Positions 18,690 through 28,076 of a stretch of DNA of 64,000 nucleotides are shown here, one piece after another. The position numbers were made by a program, and so were the translations under genes. Location of the stretch: positions 62,001-126,000 of the forward strand of contig NZ_JAHXRL010000004.1 of the NCBI RefSeq assembly GCF_019392245.1. Reading direction: 5' to 3'. Each line of letters starts with the position of its first letter. The stretch's first letter is position 1. The notes under the pieces were generated by a model that searched no databases, was not told the origin of the DNA, and saw nothing but the letters and a program-made list of their open reading frames with translations. The stretch is from Sulfitobacter sp. CW3. GTDB lineage: Bacteria; Pseudomonadota; Alphaproteobacteria; Rhodobacterales; Rhodobacteraceae.

Positions 18690-20819
18690 TTAGATATCGT
18701 AATACCCTTTTCCGTACTGAGAAAAGGCACCACCCTTGCCGCCATGACCATATTTGCGCATCGCTTTTTCGTTTATCTGGCTCAATACAAACCCGGTAAT
18801 ACGTTGGTTTGAATTGTTGAAAACGCGCATAGATTCGTCCAAAAGCGCCTTGCTGGTGCTATCCCATTTCACCGAGAATAGGATCGCGTCGGCATTTTCA
18901 GAAATGATACGTGCATCAGGAACCACCAATACGGGTGGGGTATCGATGATGATATAATCATATCGTTTGCGCATATCGGCAATGAACTCTTTGAACGTAT
19001 CAGACGAAAAGACATCAGCCGCATTCACATTCGTCTTTTCTCCGGCCAGAACATCGACGTCAAAGCCTTTTGGGCGATGAATAGCATCCGCAAAATCAAC
19101 ATCTCGGTTCAAAACAGATGCGATACCTGTTGTCGGCAGCGTGGGGAAGTATTCGTTCAATGTCCGACGCCTGATGTCGCCCTCGATCAACAGAACCGAC
19201 TTTCCAAGGCCTGACAGAAATTTCGCCAAAGAGAGCGAGACAGTTGTCTTGCCCTCGCCCGGAATGGACGAGGTCGACACAATGACCTGAGGTTTCTTAT
19301 CCGCACTCGAAAGCATCAAAGACGTCCGCAGGTTGCGAATTGCCTCCGCCGCAGCCGAAGTCGGTTTGTCGGAAAGGTACTGCAAAGTATCTTGACGCCC
19401 TCGTGTCGGAATAAGCGGCACTTGCCCCAAAACGTTAAAGCCTGTGTGGCTCTCAAGGTCATCTGCCGTGCGGAATGTGTTCATCGTAAATTCGCGCAGT
19501 AATACGAAACCCGCACCAATCATGGCCCCGAGGACCAAAGCCATAACACCGATCTGCGCTTTCTTCGGCGCGCTTGTCAACGCAGGCACAACGGCATTGG
19601 ATAAAATGCGACTGTCAGCTTTCTGAATGCCTTTCTGTGCGGAGGTCTCTTTCAGGCGAGTCAGAAAATATTCGTACAAAAGGCGGGTTGCCTCAGATTC
19701 ACGGGTTAGCTGCTGCAACACAATCAAGTCTTGGCCTTGGCTTTCGACCTGCACACCCAAATCAGTTTCGGAAAGCCGCATCGCGGCCAATTGCTGTTCG
19801 GATCTCATGATATCGTTCTGGACGCGGTTCAAAATTGTCTGGTAGCGCAGATCAAACGTTTTTCGGGTTGCTTCCGACGTCAAGCCATCACCTGCGATCC
19901 GGCTCAGTGTGGTGTCTTTGGCAGCGGCCAGTTTTTCATCGACGGTTTGGGCGGAATTCAAGGCGCTCAACATACTTTCGAGCTCCACCTTCGTTATTTC
20001 CGCATCCGAAATCCGATCTCGCATTTCTTTGATTTGCCGTTCAAGCACTTGCAGACCCTCGCTCGACACAAGCTGCGTCTGAGCTGTAAAGCTCGTTACC
20101 TTCTTTTCGGCGGTCTCAAGTTCGATTTGCAGTTCAGATACGCGATTACTCAACCATTCTGTGGCTTGCTCAGTAGCGGTAAATTTCACTTCGAGCTGAT
20201 TCTGAATATAAGTCTCGGCGAATGTATTCGCGATCTCAGCAGATTTCACGGGCGACTGAGTTTCCGCTGAGATATTGAAGACCAGGCTTTGGCGTATATT
20301 GCTGACGGATATTTGGCGCAGCAATTGCTCTGTGACATTATCGCGAATTCTATTTTTCTGTAACGTCACATCTTGTGCCATCTCATCGGACATACCCGAC
20401 CCGATAACGGATTTGATCGCCTTAACTCCACTCTCTATAAGCGACAGGTCTCTGAGTTCGGCATTAAATTCCGGATCATCGATAAGGTTCAGACGTTTGA
20501 CTACTTTCTCGGCAAGGCCGCGCGATCTCAGAACTTCGACCTCGGTATTGACTCCAGTACTCTCACCAGAAAGACCACCCGCGATTGATGGCAGGCCAGC
20601 AACGTTCTCCTGTGCGGTCTCCATGATAACGACAGCCGTAGCACGGTACATGGGAACAGCTTTGAAATAGGCGTAATATATCGCCAAACCGACAGCACAT
20701 ATGGTAACGAGGGTGATGATCCACTTGCCCCGCCACAGCGTTCTAATCAGGGCGGTAATGTCGATCGTGCCTTCTTCGACTTCATTGCCGCCGTGGTTTT
20801 TTTGCAAAGTGTCGCTCAT
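18690..20819 (-). CDS. Polysaccharide co-polymerase / tyrosine autokinase (Wzc/ExoP type)
   Basis: I start it at the ATG at 20819 after ACAGGAATACG, giving 709 residues. A Wzz-type N-terminal domain has its first membrane span near 34-52. A long coiled-coil periplasmic part with a GNVR-like segment follows, then a second span near 440-460. The BY-kinase domain has Walker A IPGEGKTT (about 519-526), Walker A' LLIEGDIRR (about 543-551), Walker B IIIDTPP (about 623-629), and a C-terminal tyrosine cluster (Y690, Y702, Y706, Y707). Such proteins control exopolysaccharide polymerisation and export through tyrosine phosphorylation. No wza or wzy lies next to it. Confidence 0.9.
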   Translation of the reverse strand: MSDTLQKNHGGNEVEEGTIDITALIRTLWRGKWIITLVTICAVGLAIYYAYFKAVPMYRATAVVIMETAQENVAGLPSIAGGLSGESTGVNTEVEVLRSRGLAEKVVKRLNLIDDPEFNAELRDLSLIESGVKAIKSVIGSGMSDEMAQDVTLQKNRIRDNVTEQLLRQISVSNIRQSLVFNISAETQSPVKSAEIANTFAETYIQNQLEVKFTATEQATEWLSNRVSELQIELETAEKKVTSFTAQTQLVSSEGLQVLERQIKEMRDRISDAEITKVELESMLSALNSAQTVDEKLAAAKDTTLSRIAGDGLTSEATRKTFDLRYQTILNRVQNDIMRSEQQLAAMRLSETDLGVQVESQGQDLIVLQQLTRESEATRLLYEYFLTRLKETSAQKGIQKADSRILSNAVVPALTSAPKKAQIGVMALVLGAMIGAGFVLLREFTMNTFRTADDLESHTGFNVLGQVPLIPTRGRQDTLQYLSDKPTSAAAEAIRNLRTSLMLSSADKKPQVIVSTSSIPGEGKTTVSLSLAKFLSGLGKSVLLIEGDIRRRTLNEYFPTLPTTGIASVLNRDVDFADAIHRPKGFDVDVLAGEKTNVNAADVFSSDTFKEFIADMRKRYDYIIIDTPPVLVVPDARIISENADAILFSVKWDSTSKALLDESMRVFNNSNQRITGFVLSQINEKAMRKYGHGGKGGAFSQYGKGYYDI

Positions 20820-20937
20820 CGTATTCCTGTCGTCCTTAAAATCATAAGCCAATTCGGTGGAGGCCAGCCGCTACCAAATCATTTAAACAAAAGCTCAATT
20901 GATAAAATTTCGCCCGCACAAGCCGTGCAATCCCATC

Positions 20938-20960
20938 GGGTGTCTACGATTACGACACCC
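20938..20960. other. Inverted repeat upstream of the tyrosine kinase gene
   Basis: GGGTGTC and GACACCC (7 bp each) flank a 9-nt loop, 119 bp upstream of the kinase start. There is no T-run on either side. It could be a regulator binding site or a leader stem for the kinase gene. Confidence 0.4.
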
Positions 20961-21015
20961 CTAAATATTTGACGGACTACTAACGGGTTAGGCGAGAATT
21001 TCAACATAAAGTTAT

Positions 21016-21044
21016 ATTATGCGCATTTGCTCGCCGCGCATAAT
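21016..21044 (-). terminator. Hairpin after the pqi genes
   Basis: ATTATGCGC (21016-21024) and GCGCATAAT (21036-21044) form a 9-bp perfect stem with an 11-nt loop, 8 bp after the pqiC stop. Downstream on the minus strand is an AT-rich ATAACTTTA rather than a clean T-run. It is a probable terminator of the pqi operon. Confidence 0.55.
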
Positions 21045-21052
21045 CCATCCTT

Positions 21053-21616
21053 TTACTTCAATCCTTCTTTGGCAATAAATTCTGCAAGCTTAAAGATCAG
21101 CTGACCGCGGGCGCTGGCAATGCCTGCAGGGCCGCTTTTGGGATCGAACTGTACGCTTTGATCAAACAGACCCGACCGTTCTCTACCGCCCCCTGAAACC
21201 GCGACAAAGTATTGCCCAGCCGCGCGGAACTGTCCTGTTTCGGTCGCCAATAGCTCGGTAAAGCGCAGCTCTAACCGGGCGTCTGGATAGGCTTCAAAGG
21301 GCCATGGCTCTGACGCGATTGGTCTGCCGGTCAACCGGGACAAGCTTTCGCTGATCTCAAGTGCGACTGCCCGTTCAGGGGCATCTGCCCATAGCGTGTC
21401 AGTCGAGCTGACCAAGGTGCCATCATTCTGACGGATGTGGATCTCGTCAGCGGCTGCATAGCTGGGCAAAGATACATCGCGCACCTCGACTGACCGGAAT
21501 GCGATGCGCACGGTTTCTGTTATGGGGGGCAGCGTTACGGCATAGCGGTCCGCGGACCCGCATGCGACCACCGTCAAGAGCAGCCCCAGAGTTGCGATAG
21601 TTTTTACGACGTTCAT
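21053..21616 (-). CDS. pqiC: PqiC-like outer-membrane lipoprotein
   Basis: The 187-residue protein has a lipoprotein signal with lipobox at LLTVVACGS (Cys near residue 19). The body is of the ABC-type transport auxiliary family (DUF330/PqiC). In E. coli PqiC anchors the PqiB tube to the outer membrane. It is encoded 3 bp after pqiB, as expected. Its role here is envelope lipid traffic with PqiA and PqiB, from family knowledge. Confidence 0.85.
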   Translation of the reverse strand: MNVVKTIATLGLLLTVVACGSADRYAVTLPPITETVRIAFRSVEVRDVSLPSYAAADEIHIRQNDGTLVSSTDTLWADAPERAVALEISESLSRLTGRPIASEPWPFEAYPDARLELRFTELLATETGQFRAAGQYFVAVSGGGRERSGLFDQSVQFDPKSGPAGIASARGQLIFKLAEFIAKEGLK

Positions 21617-21619
21617 GTT

Positions 21620-23704
21620 CTACCGTCCCAGCAATAGCGAGTTTGGATTACGTTCAATTGTCTTGGCCAAAGATGCAAGCGCGTCAGCCGCTTTTTGGAT
21701 ATCCCGCAAGGTTTCCTGTGCGGAACGGCTGATCTTCTCGCCTTGATCATAGCCTTCGATCGTACGGCTGGCCTGATCGAACAGGGACGATAGCCGATCA
21801 ACGATCTGCGGCAAATCTTTTGCAGACACAGCGATATTATCCGCCGCATTGCGTGCAGACGCCAATGTTTGATTGACGTTTTCAACCGCGCCGCCCTCGC
21901 GCAATTCTTGCAAGGTATAGTTAAGTTCATCCAAGGCATTTTTCAGCGATCCCGGCAGGGCAACTGCATCTGGCGTGCCAACGACAGCCTCTGCCGAGCG
22001 GGTCAAATTGGTTAGCTCATCCACCAATTGCTGAAGCTCAAGCTCGCTGGCTTTGGCGGCAACCGCTTGCACTTCTGTAATGAGATCGGGCACGCCTTCG
22101 ACAGATGTTGAAAACCCATCCGCTGCGGTCGACACCGCGTCCAACGCATCCAACAAGCGCGCTGCCATTTGCTCTTGCTCAAGCGTTGCAACCAGTGTTT
22201 CCACCCGCGACAATGTCGCATTCAACGAGACCGGAATATTCTTAACTGAATCGGACGACACCAACCCGGTGACTTCATTGATCAAGGTCCGCACATCTTT
22301 CGGTGTTTGCTGCAATTCATCACTGCCAATAAACGCCTGAGCGGAGTTCATCAGCCCGATTGCGCTGTTCAGCAATTCCTCGATAGGCAGGTTGTTGATA
22401 CGGGTAAAGACACCTTCGACAGTTGCGGCAGCGTCGGACGTTTCGTTCTTGGTGGTTGGCATGACAGGTAAACTATCCGGCGTCGCTTCCAGCCGCGCAA
22501 ACGGGGCATCCTCGACCACGATCATTTCCACCTTAAGGCCACCCGTCAGCAAGCTGGCGCTGGCCAGACGTGCCCGCAATCCGTTGGCCACCCGATCTTG
22601 CAAAAACTCCAACGCGCTTTCTGCGGATACTTCGCCCGGCAAACCAAGGCGCGCAGGCTGAATAGACAGGGTCGCGTTCAACCGAACCCGGCTGTCGCCA
22701 AACTGGTTATAATCCACAATCCCAGACAGCGCTTCGACTTGACCAATGTTCAAGCCGCTCAGCTCAACCACGGCACCAACCGCCAGACCAGAAATATTCT
22801 CGTCAAAGATCACACTCAGCTCGACCGGCTCAACCGCGGACGAATTGAACACGGCGTTGCGTGCTTCTTCTTTGCTTGGGAAAATCTCGAAAACCGTACC
22901 GTCTTGAACACGGCCGCCGCCAGAAACAAAGGTATCAAAGGTGACGCCCCCACCGATCAGCGTGGCGATCGATGCAAAATCAATCTCGGCACCGCCGGGA
23001 CCAATTGAGACACTGAACCCCGAACTATCCCAAAACCGGGTAGAGCTGTTCACCAGATTGCGGTGCTCTTCATAAATCAGCGCCTCGACGATTGCGAAAT
23101 TACCACGAGGCGCAATCTCGGCCTTGCCCAGACGGCCCACTTCGATGCCGCGATACAGGATCGGCGCGTCATCGGTCAGCTGGCCATTCCCCACTGTGCG
23201 AAACGCGATCTGCAAACCGGTTTGTCCAGTGCGGATCAGGGGCGCAGAATCGGCACCGCTGAAACGATTTGCAAATGTGCCGATTTCATCGTTCCAAGAC
23301 CCTTCGATATAAACACCGCTCAAAACGGTGCTTAGGCCGGTGATGCCTTGGGCAGATACTTCGGGCTGGACGATCCAGAACGAGGCACTGTTGTCGATAT
23401 ATGGGGCAACATCCTTGTCGACGCGTATCGTTGCGACCACCTTGCCCAACCCTTCGGAAAACCCGACTGCCTCGACCCGGCCAATGGTCACATCGCGGAA
23501 CCGCAATTCAGTTTCACCCGCCTTGATGCCGGCACCCTTTTCGAATTCAACGAAAATTTGCGGCCCGCGCGCGTTATAGCTTTGCCAAGCGACGCCCAAT
23601 GCAACCAAAAGCGCGAGAAGTGGGATGATCCAGACAATCGAAGCGCCGCTTAGAAATATCTTGCGCGCGGATTTGATCGGCACGTCGGGTGGTGTATTAG
23701 TCAT
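21620..23704 (-). CDS. pqiB: PqiB-like MCE/MlaD protein
   Basis: The start at the ATG at 23704 overlaps the upstream pqiA stop by 8 bp (ATGACTAA), giving 694 residues. One N-terminal membrane span (IVWIIPLLALLVALGVAW) is followed by three MCE domains. Recognisable MCE cores are KAGETELRFRDVTIGRVEAV, DAPILYRGIEVGRLGKAEI and VGAVVELSGLNIGQVEAL. The helical C-terminal tail (about 430-694) is long, and the protein exceeds E. coli PqiB (about 546) mainly there. MCE proteins form hydrophobic tubes spanning the periplasm for lipid transport. Confidence 0.9.
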   Translation of the reverse strand: MTNTPPDVPIKSARKIFLSGASIVWIIPLLALLVALGVAWQSYNARGPQIFVEFEKGAGIKAGETELRFRDVTIGRVEAVGFSEGLGKVVATIRVDKDVAPYIDNSASFWIVQPEVSAQGITGLSTVLSGVYIEGSWNDEIGTFANRFSGADSAPLIRTGQTGLQIAFRTVGNGQLTDDAPILYRGIEVGRLGKAEIAPRGNFAIVEALIYEEHRNLVNSSTRFWDSSGFSVSIGPGGAEIDFASIATLIGGGVTFDTFVSGGGRVQDGTVFEIFPSKEEARNAVFNSSAVEPVELSVIFDENISGLAVGAVVELSGLNIGQVEALSGIVDYNQFGDSRVRLNATLSIQPARLGLPGEVSAESALEFLQDRVANGLRARLASASLLTGGLKVEMIVVEDAPFARLEATPDSLPVMPTTKNETSDAAATVEGVFTRINNLPIEELLNSAIGLMNSAQAFIGSDELQQTPKDVRTLINEVTGLVSSDSVKNIPVSLNATLSRVETLVATLEQEQMAARLLDALDAVSTAADGFSTSVEGVPDLITEVQAVAAKASELELQQLVDELTNLTRSAEAVVGTPDAVALPGSLKNALDELNYTLQELREGGAVENVNQTLASARNAADNIAVSAKDLPQIVDRLSSLFDQASRTIEGYDQGEKISRSAQETLRDIQKAADALASLAKTIERNPNSLLLGR

Positions 23705-24356
23705 ATTGCGTGGAATCCCCATCCTCTGCTTGGTCATCCCAGATCATACGGGAATCGAAAGCCTGCGCCGAAAGCATAGTGAAAATCACCGAAATTGCGA
23801 AGAACATGCTCGCCGGACCGGGATTGATAGTGGCTAGTGTCTTGAGTTGCACCAGAGATGATAAAATCGCAACCACAAAGATATCGATCATCGACCAGCG
23901 GCCAATGTATTCGACGATTTCGTACATGAAATGCCGCGCATGGTTTGATGCCATACGGCGGCTTTTGACGCTGATCGCAAGGAACGCAATGGCCCAGAAT
24001 TTGGCCAGCGGAATGACGACCGAAGCCAGCAAAATGATAAACGCGATTCCAATTGCGCCATGGTGGGCCAGGTCGACGGCACCACCAATAATCGTGCTTT
24101 CTTCGTTCTGAAACAGCGTCTTGGTGCGCAGCATCGGGTAAACATTCGCAGGGATATAACACATCAGACCCACGACCCAGAATGCCCAGACGCGTTGCAG
24201 ACTGCCATAGTCACGCGACACCAGTTTATGCCCGCAGCGCCCACAGTTTTGGGTGCCAACCGGCCATGCTTTGGTGCAACGGGTACAGGCCACAAGGCCC
24301 ATCTGGCGCGCGCTCAGGATTTTTTGGGGTGTTCCAGTGAATTCCATACTGACCAT
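23697..24356 (-). CDS. pqiA: PqiA-like integral membrane protein, second copy
   Basis: The 219-residue protein starts with a zinc-ribbon-like pair (ACTRCTKAW, NCGRCGHKL), followed by four membrane spans, the layout of one PqiA half. In E. coli the two halves are fused in one protein; here they are separate genes. It overlaps the upstream pqiA copy by about 40 bp. MVSMEF offers two possible ATG starts 9 bases apart. The partner is PqiB. Confidence 0.88.
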   Translation of the reverse strand: MVSMEFTGTPQKILSARQMGLVACTRCTKAWPVGTQNCGRCGHKLVSRDYGSLQRVWAFWVVGLMCYIPANVYPMLRTKTLFQNEESTIIGGAVDLAHHGAIGIAFIILLASVVIPLAKFWAIAFLAISVKSRRMASNHARHFMYEIVEYIGRWSMIDIFVVAILSSLVQLKTLATINPGPASMFFAISVIFTMLSAQAFDSRMIWDDQAEDGDSTQYD

Positions 24357-24961
24357 CTACAAATAAAGTTCTCTTGGGCGACGACCAGAACCACCAAACC
24401 GCCAAACATCCAGAACGCCGGGCCAAACCCGACCGTTGCCAAATCTGCGATTTTGATCAGTGCAACGGCGCAGCCCAGTGCAAAGATTTCGGCCATCGAC
24501 CACGGACGCAAAGCTTCGGATGCGCGAAAGGCCTGCATTGCGTATCGGGCCGGGGGTAAATCCAGCACGATAGGCACCAGCACGTACAGCGTAATCATCA
24601 CCCGGATCAACGGCACGAACAGGATCAAACCGGCGGTTGCCAATGCCAGCAACAACAGCGGCCCGCTGGAAAACGCCAATGCAGCATCGATAACCGAAAC
24701 CGAATTTTTGTTGCCCGCCGCGTCGATATCAAGGAACGGAAAAAACGCAGCACCGATGATCAAAATGAACGTCGCGATTGAGATGGCGATGATAATCAGA
24801 CCCGCTTTGTGCCGCGGCGCAATCAGCAGGGCGTGGCATCGCTCGCAAACGGCCTTTTCGCCCATTTTCGGGATTTTCAGATGATACACGGCATCACATT
24901 TCGGACAGACGATAAGCTCTGTCAGGGGAATTTGTGTGTCATGATCAACAGTGTCCTTCAT
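24314..24961 (-). CDS. pqiA: PqiA-like integral membrane protein, first copy
   Basis: I start it at the ATG at 24961 (MKDTVDHDTQ), giving 215 residues. The longer open frame to 25267 overlaps the divergent PfpI gene and lacks support. Residues 17-45 hold a zinc-ribbon-like C-x2-C...C-x2-C (CPKCDAVYHL, CERCHAL), then four hydrophobic spans. Together with the next gene it reconstitutes a full PqiA. The divergent PfpI gene with an EcfG-like promoter lies upstream, so the pqi genes and the stress gene share a 166-bp spacer. Confidence 0.87.
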   Translation of the reverse strand: MKDTVDHDTQIPLTELIVCPKCDAVYHLKIPKMGEKAVCERCHALLIAPRHKAGLIIIAISIATFILIIGAAFFPFLDIDAAGNKNSVSVIDAALAFSSGPLLLLALATAGLILFVPLIRVMITLYVLVPIVLDLPPARYAMQAFRASEALRPWSMAEIFALGCAVALIKIADLATVGFGPAFWMFGGLVVLVVAQENFICRWSVWNSLEHPKKS

Positions 24962-25061
24962 AGCGTGTTTATACAGTGTATTTCGGCATATGATATCCAA
25001 ATCCGCACACGAAATAGTCATGAAAACACGGCTCTGACCGGGCATTCCTTGATTGCGGGCT

Positions 25062-25086
25062 GGAACGATTTCGCCGCGCAAGTGTT
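25062..25086 (+). promoter_or_regulatory. EcfG-type promoter (general stress response)
   Basis: GGAAC at 25062-25066, a 16-bp spacer, and TGTT at 25083-25086. The alphaproteobacterial EcfG consensus is GGAAC-N16/17-CGTT, so this has one mismatch. It lies 42 bp upstream of the PfpI start, a typical distance. Confidence 0.65.
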
Positions 25087-25127
25087 GGGACGGACAAGCA
25101 AGTAACGAGCATAAAAGGAGAGTAACG

Positions 25128-25688
25128 ATGACACAGATTTCAAACGCAAAGATCATGATCCTTTCAACCAACGGTTTCGAGCAATCCGAGCTTGAACGCC
25201 CCCTGAACGACCTGCGCGCCAAAGGTGCGACCGTACATGTCGTGACCCCAGACGGCGAGGATATCAAAGGCTGGGATCAAAAGGATTGGGGCAACACCGT
25301 TCCCGCCGACAAGGCGCTGGCTGACGTAAGTGTCGCTGATTACAACGCCCTCGTCCTGCCGGGCGGTCAAATGAACCCTGACATTCTGCGCGCCAACAAA
25401 GACGTTGTTGCGTTGATCAAAGAATTTGGCGCTTCTGGCAAGCCGATTGCCGCCATCTGCCACGCCCCTTGGTTGCTGATTGAGGCGGGCCTGATCGAAG
25501 GACGCAAAGCGACATCTTATGCGTCGATCGCCACCGATTTGAAAAATGCCGGCGCGCATTTTGAGGATAGCGAAGTTGTGGTGGATCAAGCGATCATCAC
25601 CAGCCGTTCGCCCGAAGATCTGGACGCGTTCATCGCGAAGATCGTTGAAGAGGTCGAAGAAGGCAAACACGACCGCGAAGCTGCCTGA
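25128..25688 (+). CDS. PfpI/DJ-1 family protein (YhbO-like)
   Basis: The 186-residue protein starts at the ATG at 25128, preceded by AAAAGGAG. It has the DJ-1/PfpI fold: the FEQSEL segment holds the conserved Glu, and AAICHAPWLL holds the nucleophilic Cys and His. Members act as general-stress proteins with reported deglycase, chaperone or protease activity, which remains debated. An EcfG-like promoter directly upstream agrees with stress induction. It ends at a strong bidirectional terminator shared with the convergent aminotransferase operon. Confidence 0.9.
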   Translation: MTQISNAKIMILSTNGFEQSELERPLNDLRAKGATVHVVTPDGEDIKGWDQKDWGNTVPADKALADVSVADYNALVLPGGQMNPDILRANKDVVALIKEFGASGKPIAAICHAPWLLIEAGLIEGRKATSYASIATDLKNAGAHFEDSEVVVDQAIITSRSPEDLDAFIAKIVEEVEEGKHDREAA

Positions 25689-25710
25689 ACCAGCTTTCGT
25701 ATCGGATGGA

Positions 25711-25736
25711 AAAGGCAGGGTTAGCGCCCTGCCTTT
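25711..25736. terminator. Strong bidirectional Rho-independent terminator
   Basis: AAAGGCAGGG and CCCTGCCTTT form a 10-bp perfect stem with a 6-nt loop, followed by T-rich sequence on the plus strand. The As before the stem give a T-run on the minus strand. It separates the convergent PfpI gene and the five-gene amine operon. Confidence 0.9.
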
Positions 25737-25742
25737 TTGTTT

Positions 25743-27065
25743 CTAACCCAATGCTTGCGTGATGCTTTTGGCCAGCTTTTCAACCAGTTCATCAATTTGG
25801 GCGTCAGTGATGATAAACGGCGGTGCCAGCAACACGTGGTCACCGGTTTTCCCATCAATCGTGCCAGACATCGGATAGCAAATCAGACCGTTCTCAAACG
25901 CGTGTTTCTTGATCTTTGCGGCGATGCCTCTGGATGGATCAAACGGTGCTTTCGTACCGCGATCCGCAACCATTTCGACGCCCATGAACAACCCGCGACC
26001 CCGTATATCGCCCACGTTCGGATGTTGGCCAAAGGCGGCGTTTAACGCGCTGCGCAGCTTGTCCCCCTGACGTTGCACGTTGGACAGCAGATCGCGCCCC
26101 AGTACGGCAGAAACCACCGCGACACCGGCAGCCGCGGCCGTCGGATGGCCCACATAGGTATGGCCGTGCTGGAAAAAACCTGTCCCGTCCTGGATGGCCC
26201 GGTAAATCTCAGCGGTGCACAGCATTGCCCCAATGGGCTGGTATCCACCGCCCAACCCCTTGGCGATACACAAAATATCCGGGTTCACGCCCTCTTGCGA
26301 GCAGGCGAACAATGCGCCCGTGCGCCCCATGCCGCACATGACCTCGTCCAAGATCAGCAACACGCCGTATTGATCGCAGATCTCGCGGATGCGTTTGAAA
26401 TACCCCGGCGCAGCGGTTAGCGCGCCAGACGTCGCCCCCACCACAGGTTCGGCAATGAACGCCATGACGGTTTCTGGGCCAACACGCAGCAATTCTTCCT
26501 CAAGCAGGTTCGCGGCACGGATACCGTATTCTTCGGGCGTTTCGCCATCATGCATAAGGCGGTATTCATAACAGGGGTCGATATGGCTGATGTCCAGCAG
26601 CAGCGGCGCAAATTGTGCGCGCCGCCATTCGTTGCCCCCCGCTGACAAGGCACCGATGGTATTGCCGTGATAGCTTTGCTTGCGCGCGATGATACGGCCA
26701 CGGTCGGGTTGGCCACGCTCAACGTAATATTGACGGGCCAGCTTTAGCGCGGCCTCGACTGCCTCTGATCCGCCGGACACCAGATAGACACGATCCAGAT
26801 CGCCGGGGGCGTGTTCGATCAACAGATCGGCAAGGGTTTCAGCAGGCTCAGAGGTAAAGAACCCCGTATGCGCATAGGCCAGACTGTCCAACTGCGCCTT
26901 GATCGCGTCGATCACCTCAACGTCGCCATGGCCAAGGCACGACACAGCCGCGCCGCCTGATGCATCCAGATACTGTTTGCCGCTGGCGTCGGTCAGGTAA
27001 CACCCTTGGCCGCTGACAGCGACGGGGGGCAGGTTGCGGGTGTGACGGGGAAAAATATGCGACAT
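25743..27065 (-). CDS. Class III PLP-dependent aminotransferase
   Basis: The 440-residue protein belongs to the class III (omega/ornithine-GABA) aminotransferases. The markers are YLVSGGSEAVEAALKLAR, YHGNTIGALSAGG, LILDEVMCGMGRTG and ILCIAKGLGGGYQPIGA with the Schiff-base Lys. Such enzymes move the distal amino group of omega-amino acids, polyamines or similar to pyruvate or 2-oxoglutarate. It is the last gene of the minus-strand operon that begins at 33484, 21 bp after the C45 gene. Co-occurrence with a basic amino acid decarboxylase suggests a diamine or amino-amide substrate, but this is inference. Confidence 0.88.
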   Translation of the reverse strand: MSHIFPRHTRNLPPVAVSGQGCYLTDASGKQYLDASGGAAVSCLGHGDVEVIDAIKAQLDSLAYAHTGFFTSEPAETLADLLIEHAPGDLDRVYLVSGGSEAVEAALKLARQYYVERGQPDRGRIIARKQSYHGNTIGALSAGGNEWRRAQFAPLLLDISHIDPCYEYRLMHDGETPEEYGIRAANLLEEELLRVGPETVMAFIAEPVVGATSGALTAAPGYFKRIREICDQYGVLLILDEVMCGMGRTGALFACSQEGVNPDILCIAKGLGGGYQPIGAMLCTAEIYRAIQDGTGFFQHGHTYVGHPTAAAAGVAVVSAVLGRDLLSNVQRQGDKLRSALNAAFGQHPNVGDIRGRGLFMGVEMVADRGTKAPFDPSRGIAAKIKKHAFENGLICYPMSGTIDGKTGDHVLLAPPFIITDAQIDELVEKLAKSITQALG

Positions 27066-27086
27066 AGGTCCATCCGTGGTTCAGGG

Positions 27087-28058
27087 TTAAGCGGCACCGG
27101 GCAGCAATACATTGCGTGCCCCTTCCTCAAAGTTATCAATCGTTTGCGACCAGATTGTTCCGGGCCAACGCAGCTCCATCTGGCGTTTACGGGGCCGGTA
27201 CACAGCCGTGTATAATGTTCCAAAACCGGCGCTAAAGGCATGCGAATACAAGGGCGGCTTTAGAAAAGCCCCGATAAATTTCTCTTCGGGGTCGCGGTGG
27301 AAACGCAGCCGTTGCAGCAAATACCGCTCGCGTTCAACTGTGGCCGTGAAACGCGCGTGACTGATCCATTCGACCGTTTCTTGATGGTTGGTTGCCACCG
27401 CTGCATTGGTAATCAACGTCTCGCGGTCGGGGGCCATGAACGCCGTCAGGTACTTGCGTTTGCGGTCCAGCACGGTGACGTTATAGCTCATGTGCGTTGG
27501 CACCCGTGCCAGCACCTTGCCTGCCTGTTCCGTGGTTTCACAGGTTTGCAAAACATAGCGCAGGATCAATGGAACGCCAAATCCCACACCCACAACGCGC
27601 CTGCCTCCAAAGGTCAGCGAGATCGACAAACCGGCGTCATTCACACCGTCGACCAACCCGAACAACCCGTCCGAGGTGCCCATAACTTTGCGGCCTTGCC
27701 ATCCCGTGTGCAAAACCAAACTGTCAAAGGCGTTTGTGTTATAGTCGTAATTGCGGACCAAAACGGGTTCTTTGCCACCCCAGACAGCTTGGCTGCATCC
27801 CGACAGATAGGGCGGCGGGCAGTAGAAGCTTAGGAACCGCGCGGCCAGATCGCCGCCGCCGGCCTGTTCACACAGTTCTTCGTACAGCGGTATCATCTCG
27901 GGCATGTGCTTTTTCAGCGCCCGCACACATTCCGCATAGGTCGGGCGCACGGATTCGCCCTCCTTCAGCCACCATTTACGGTAGTAAGGCCAGTAGTCGG
28001 CGAAAAGCCCGGCCCATTTAGGACCGGGCGTTTCTTCTGATATAGCACGCCAAAGCAT
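27087..28058 (-). CDS. C45-type autoproteolytic acyltransferase/hydrolase
   Basis: This 323-residue NTN-hydrolase resembles isopenicillin acyl-CoA:6-APA acyltransferase (peptidase family C45). The expected self-cleavage site is G87-C88 in YLSGCSQAVW, making C88 the N-terminal nucleophile after processing. It is followed by the usual VLVRNYDYN segment and, further on, ATNHQETV with the conserved Asn-His. Known family members form or hydrolyse amide bonds. AGAGG stands 7 bases before the ATG. It is 18 bp downstream of the ATP-grasp gene, so a product of that ligase is a natural substrate (inference). Confidence 0.82.
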   Translation of the reverse strand: MLWRAISEETPGPKWAGLFADYWPYYRKWWLKEGESVRPTYAECVRALKKHMPEMIPLYEELCEQAGGGDLAARFLSFYCPPPYLSGCSQAVWGGKEPVLVRNYDYNTNAFDSLVLHTGWQGRKVMGTSDGLFGLVDGVNDAGLSISLTFGGRRVVGVGFGVPLILRYVLQTCETTEQAGKVLARVPTHMSYNVTVLDRKRKYLTAFMAPDRETLITNAAVATNHQETVEWISHARFTATVERERYLLQRLRFHRDPEEKFIGAFLKPPLYSHAFSAGFGTLYTAVYRPRKRQMELRWPGTIWSQTIDNFEEGARNVLLPGAA

Positions 28059-28076
28059 GTGCTGGCCTCTCGAACC

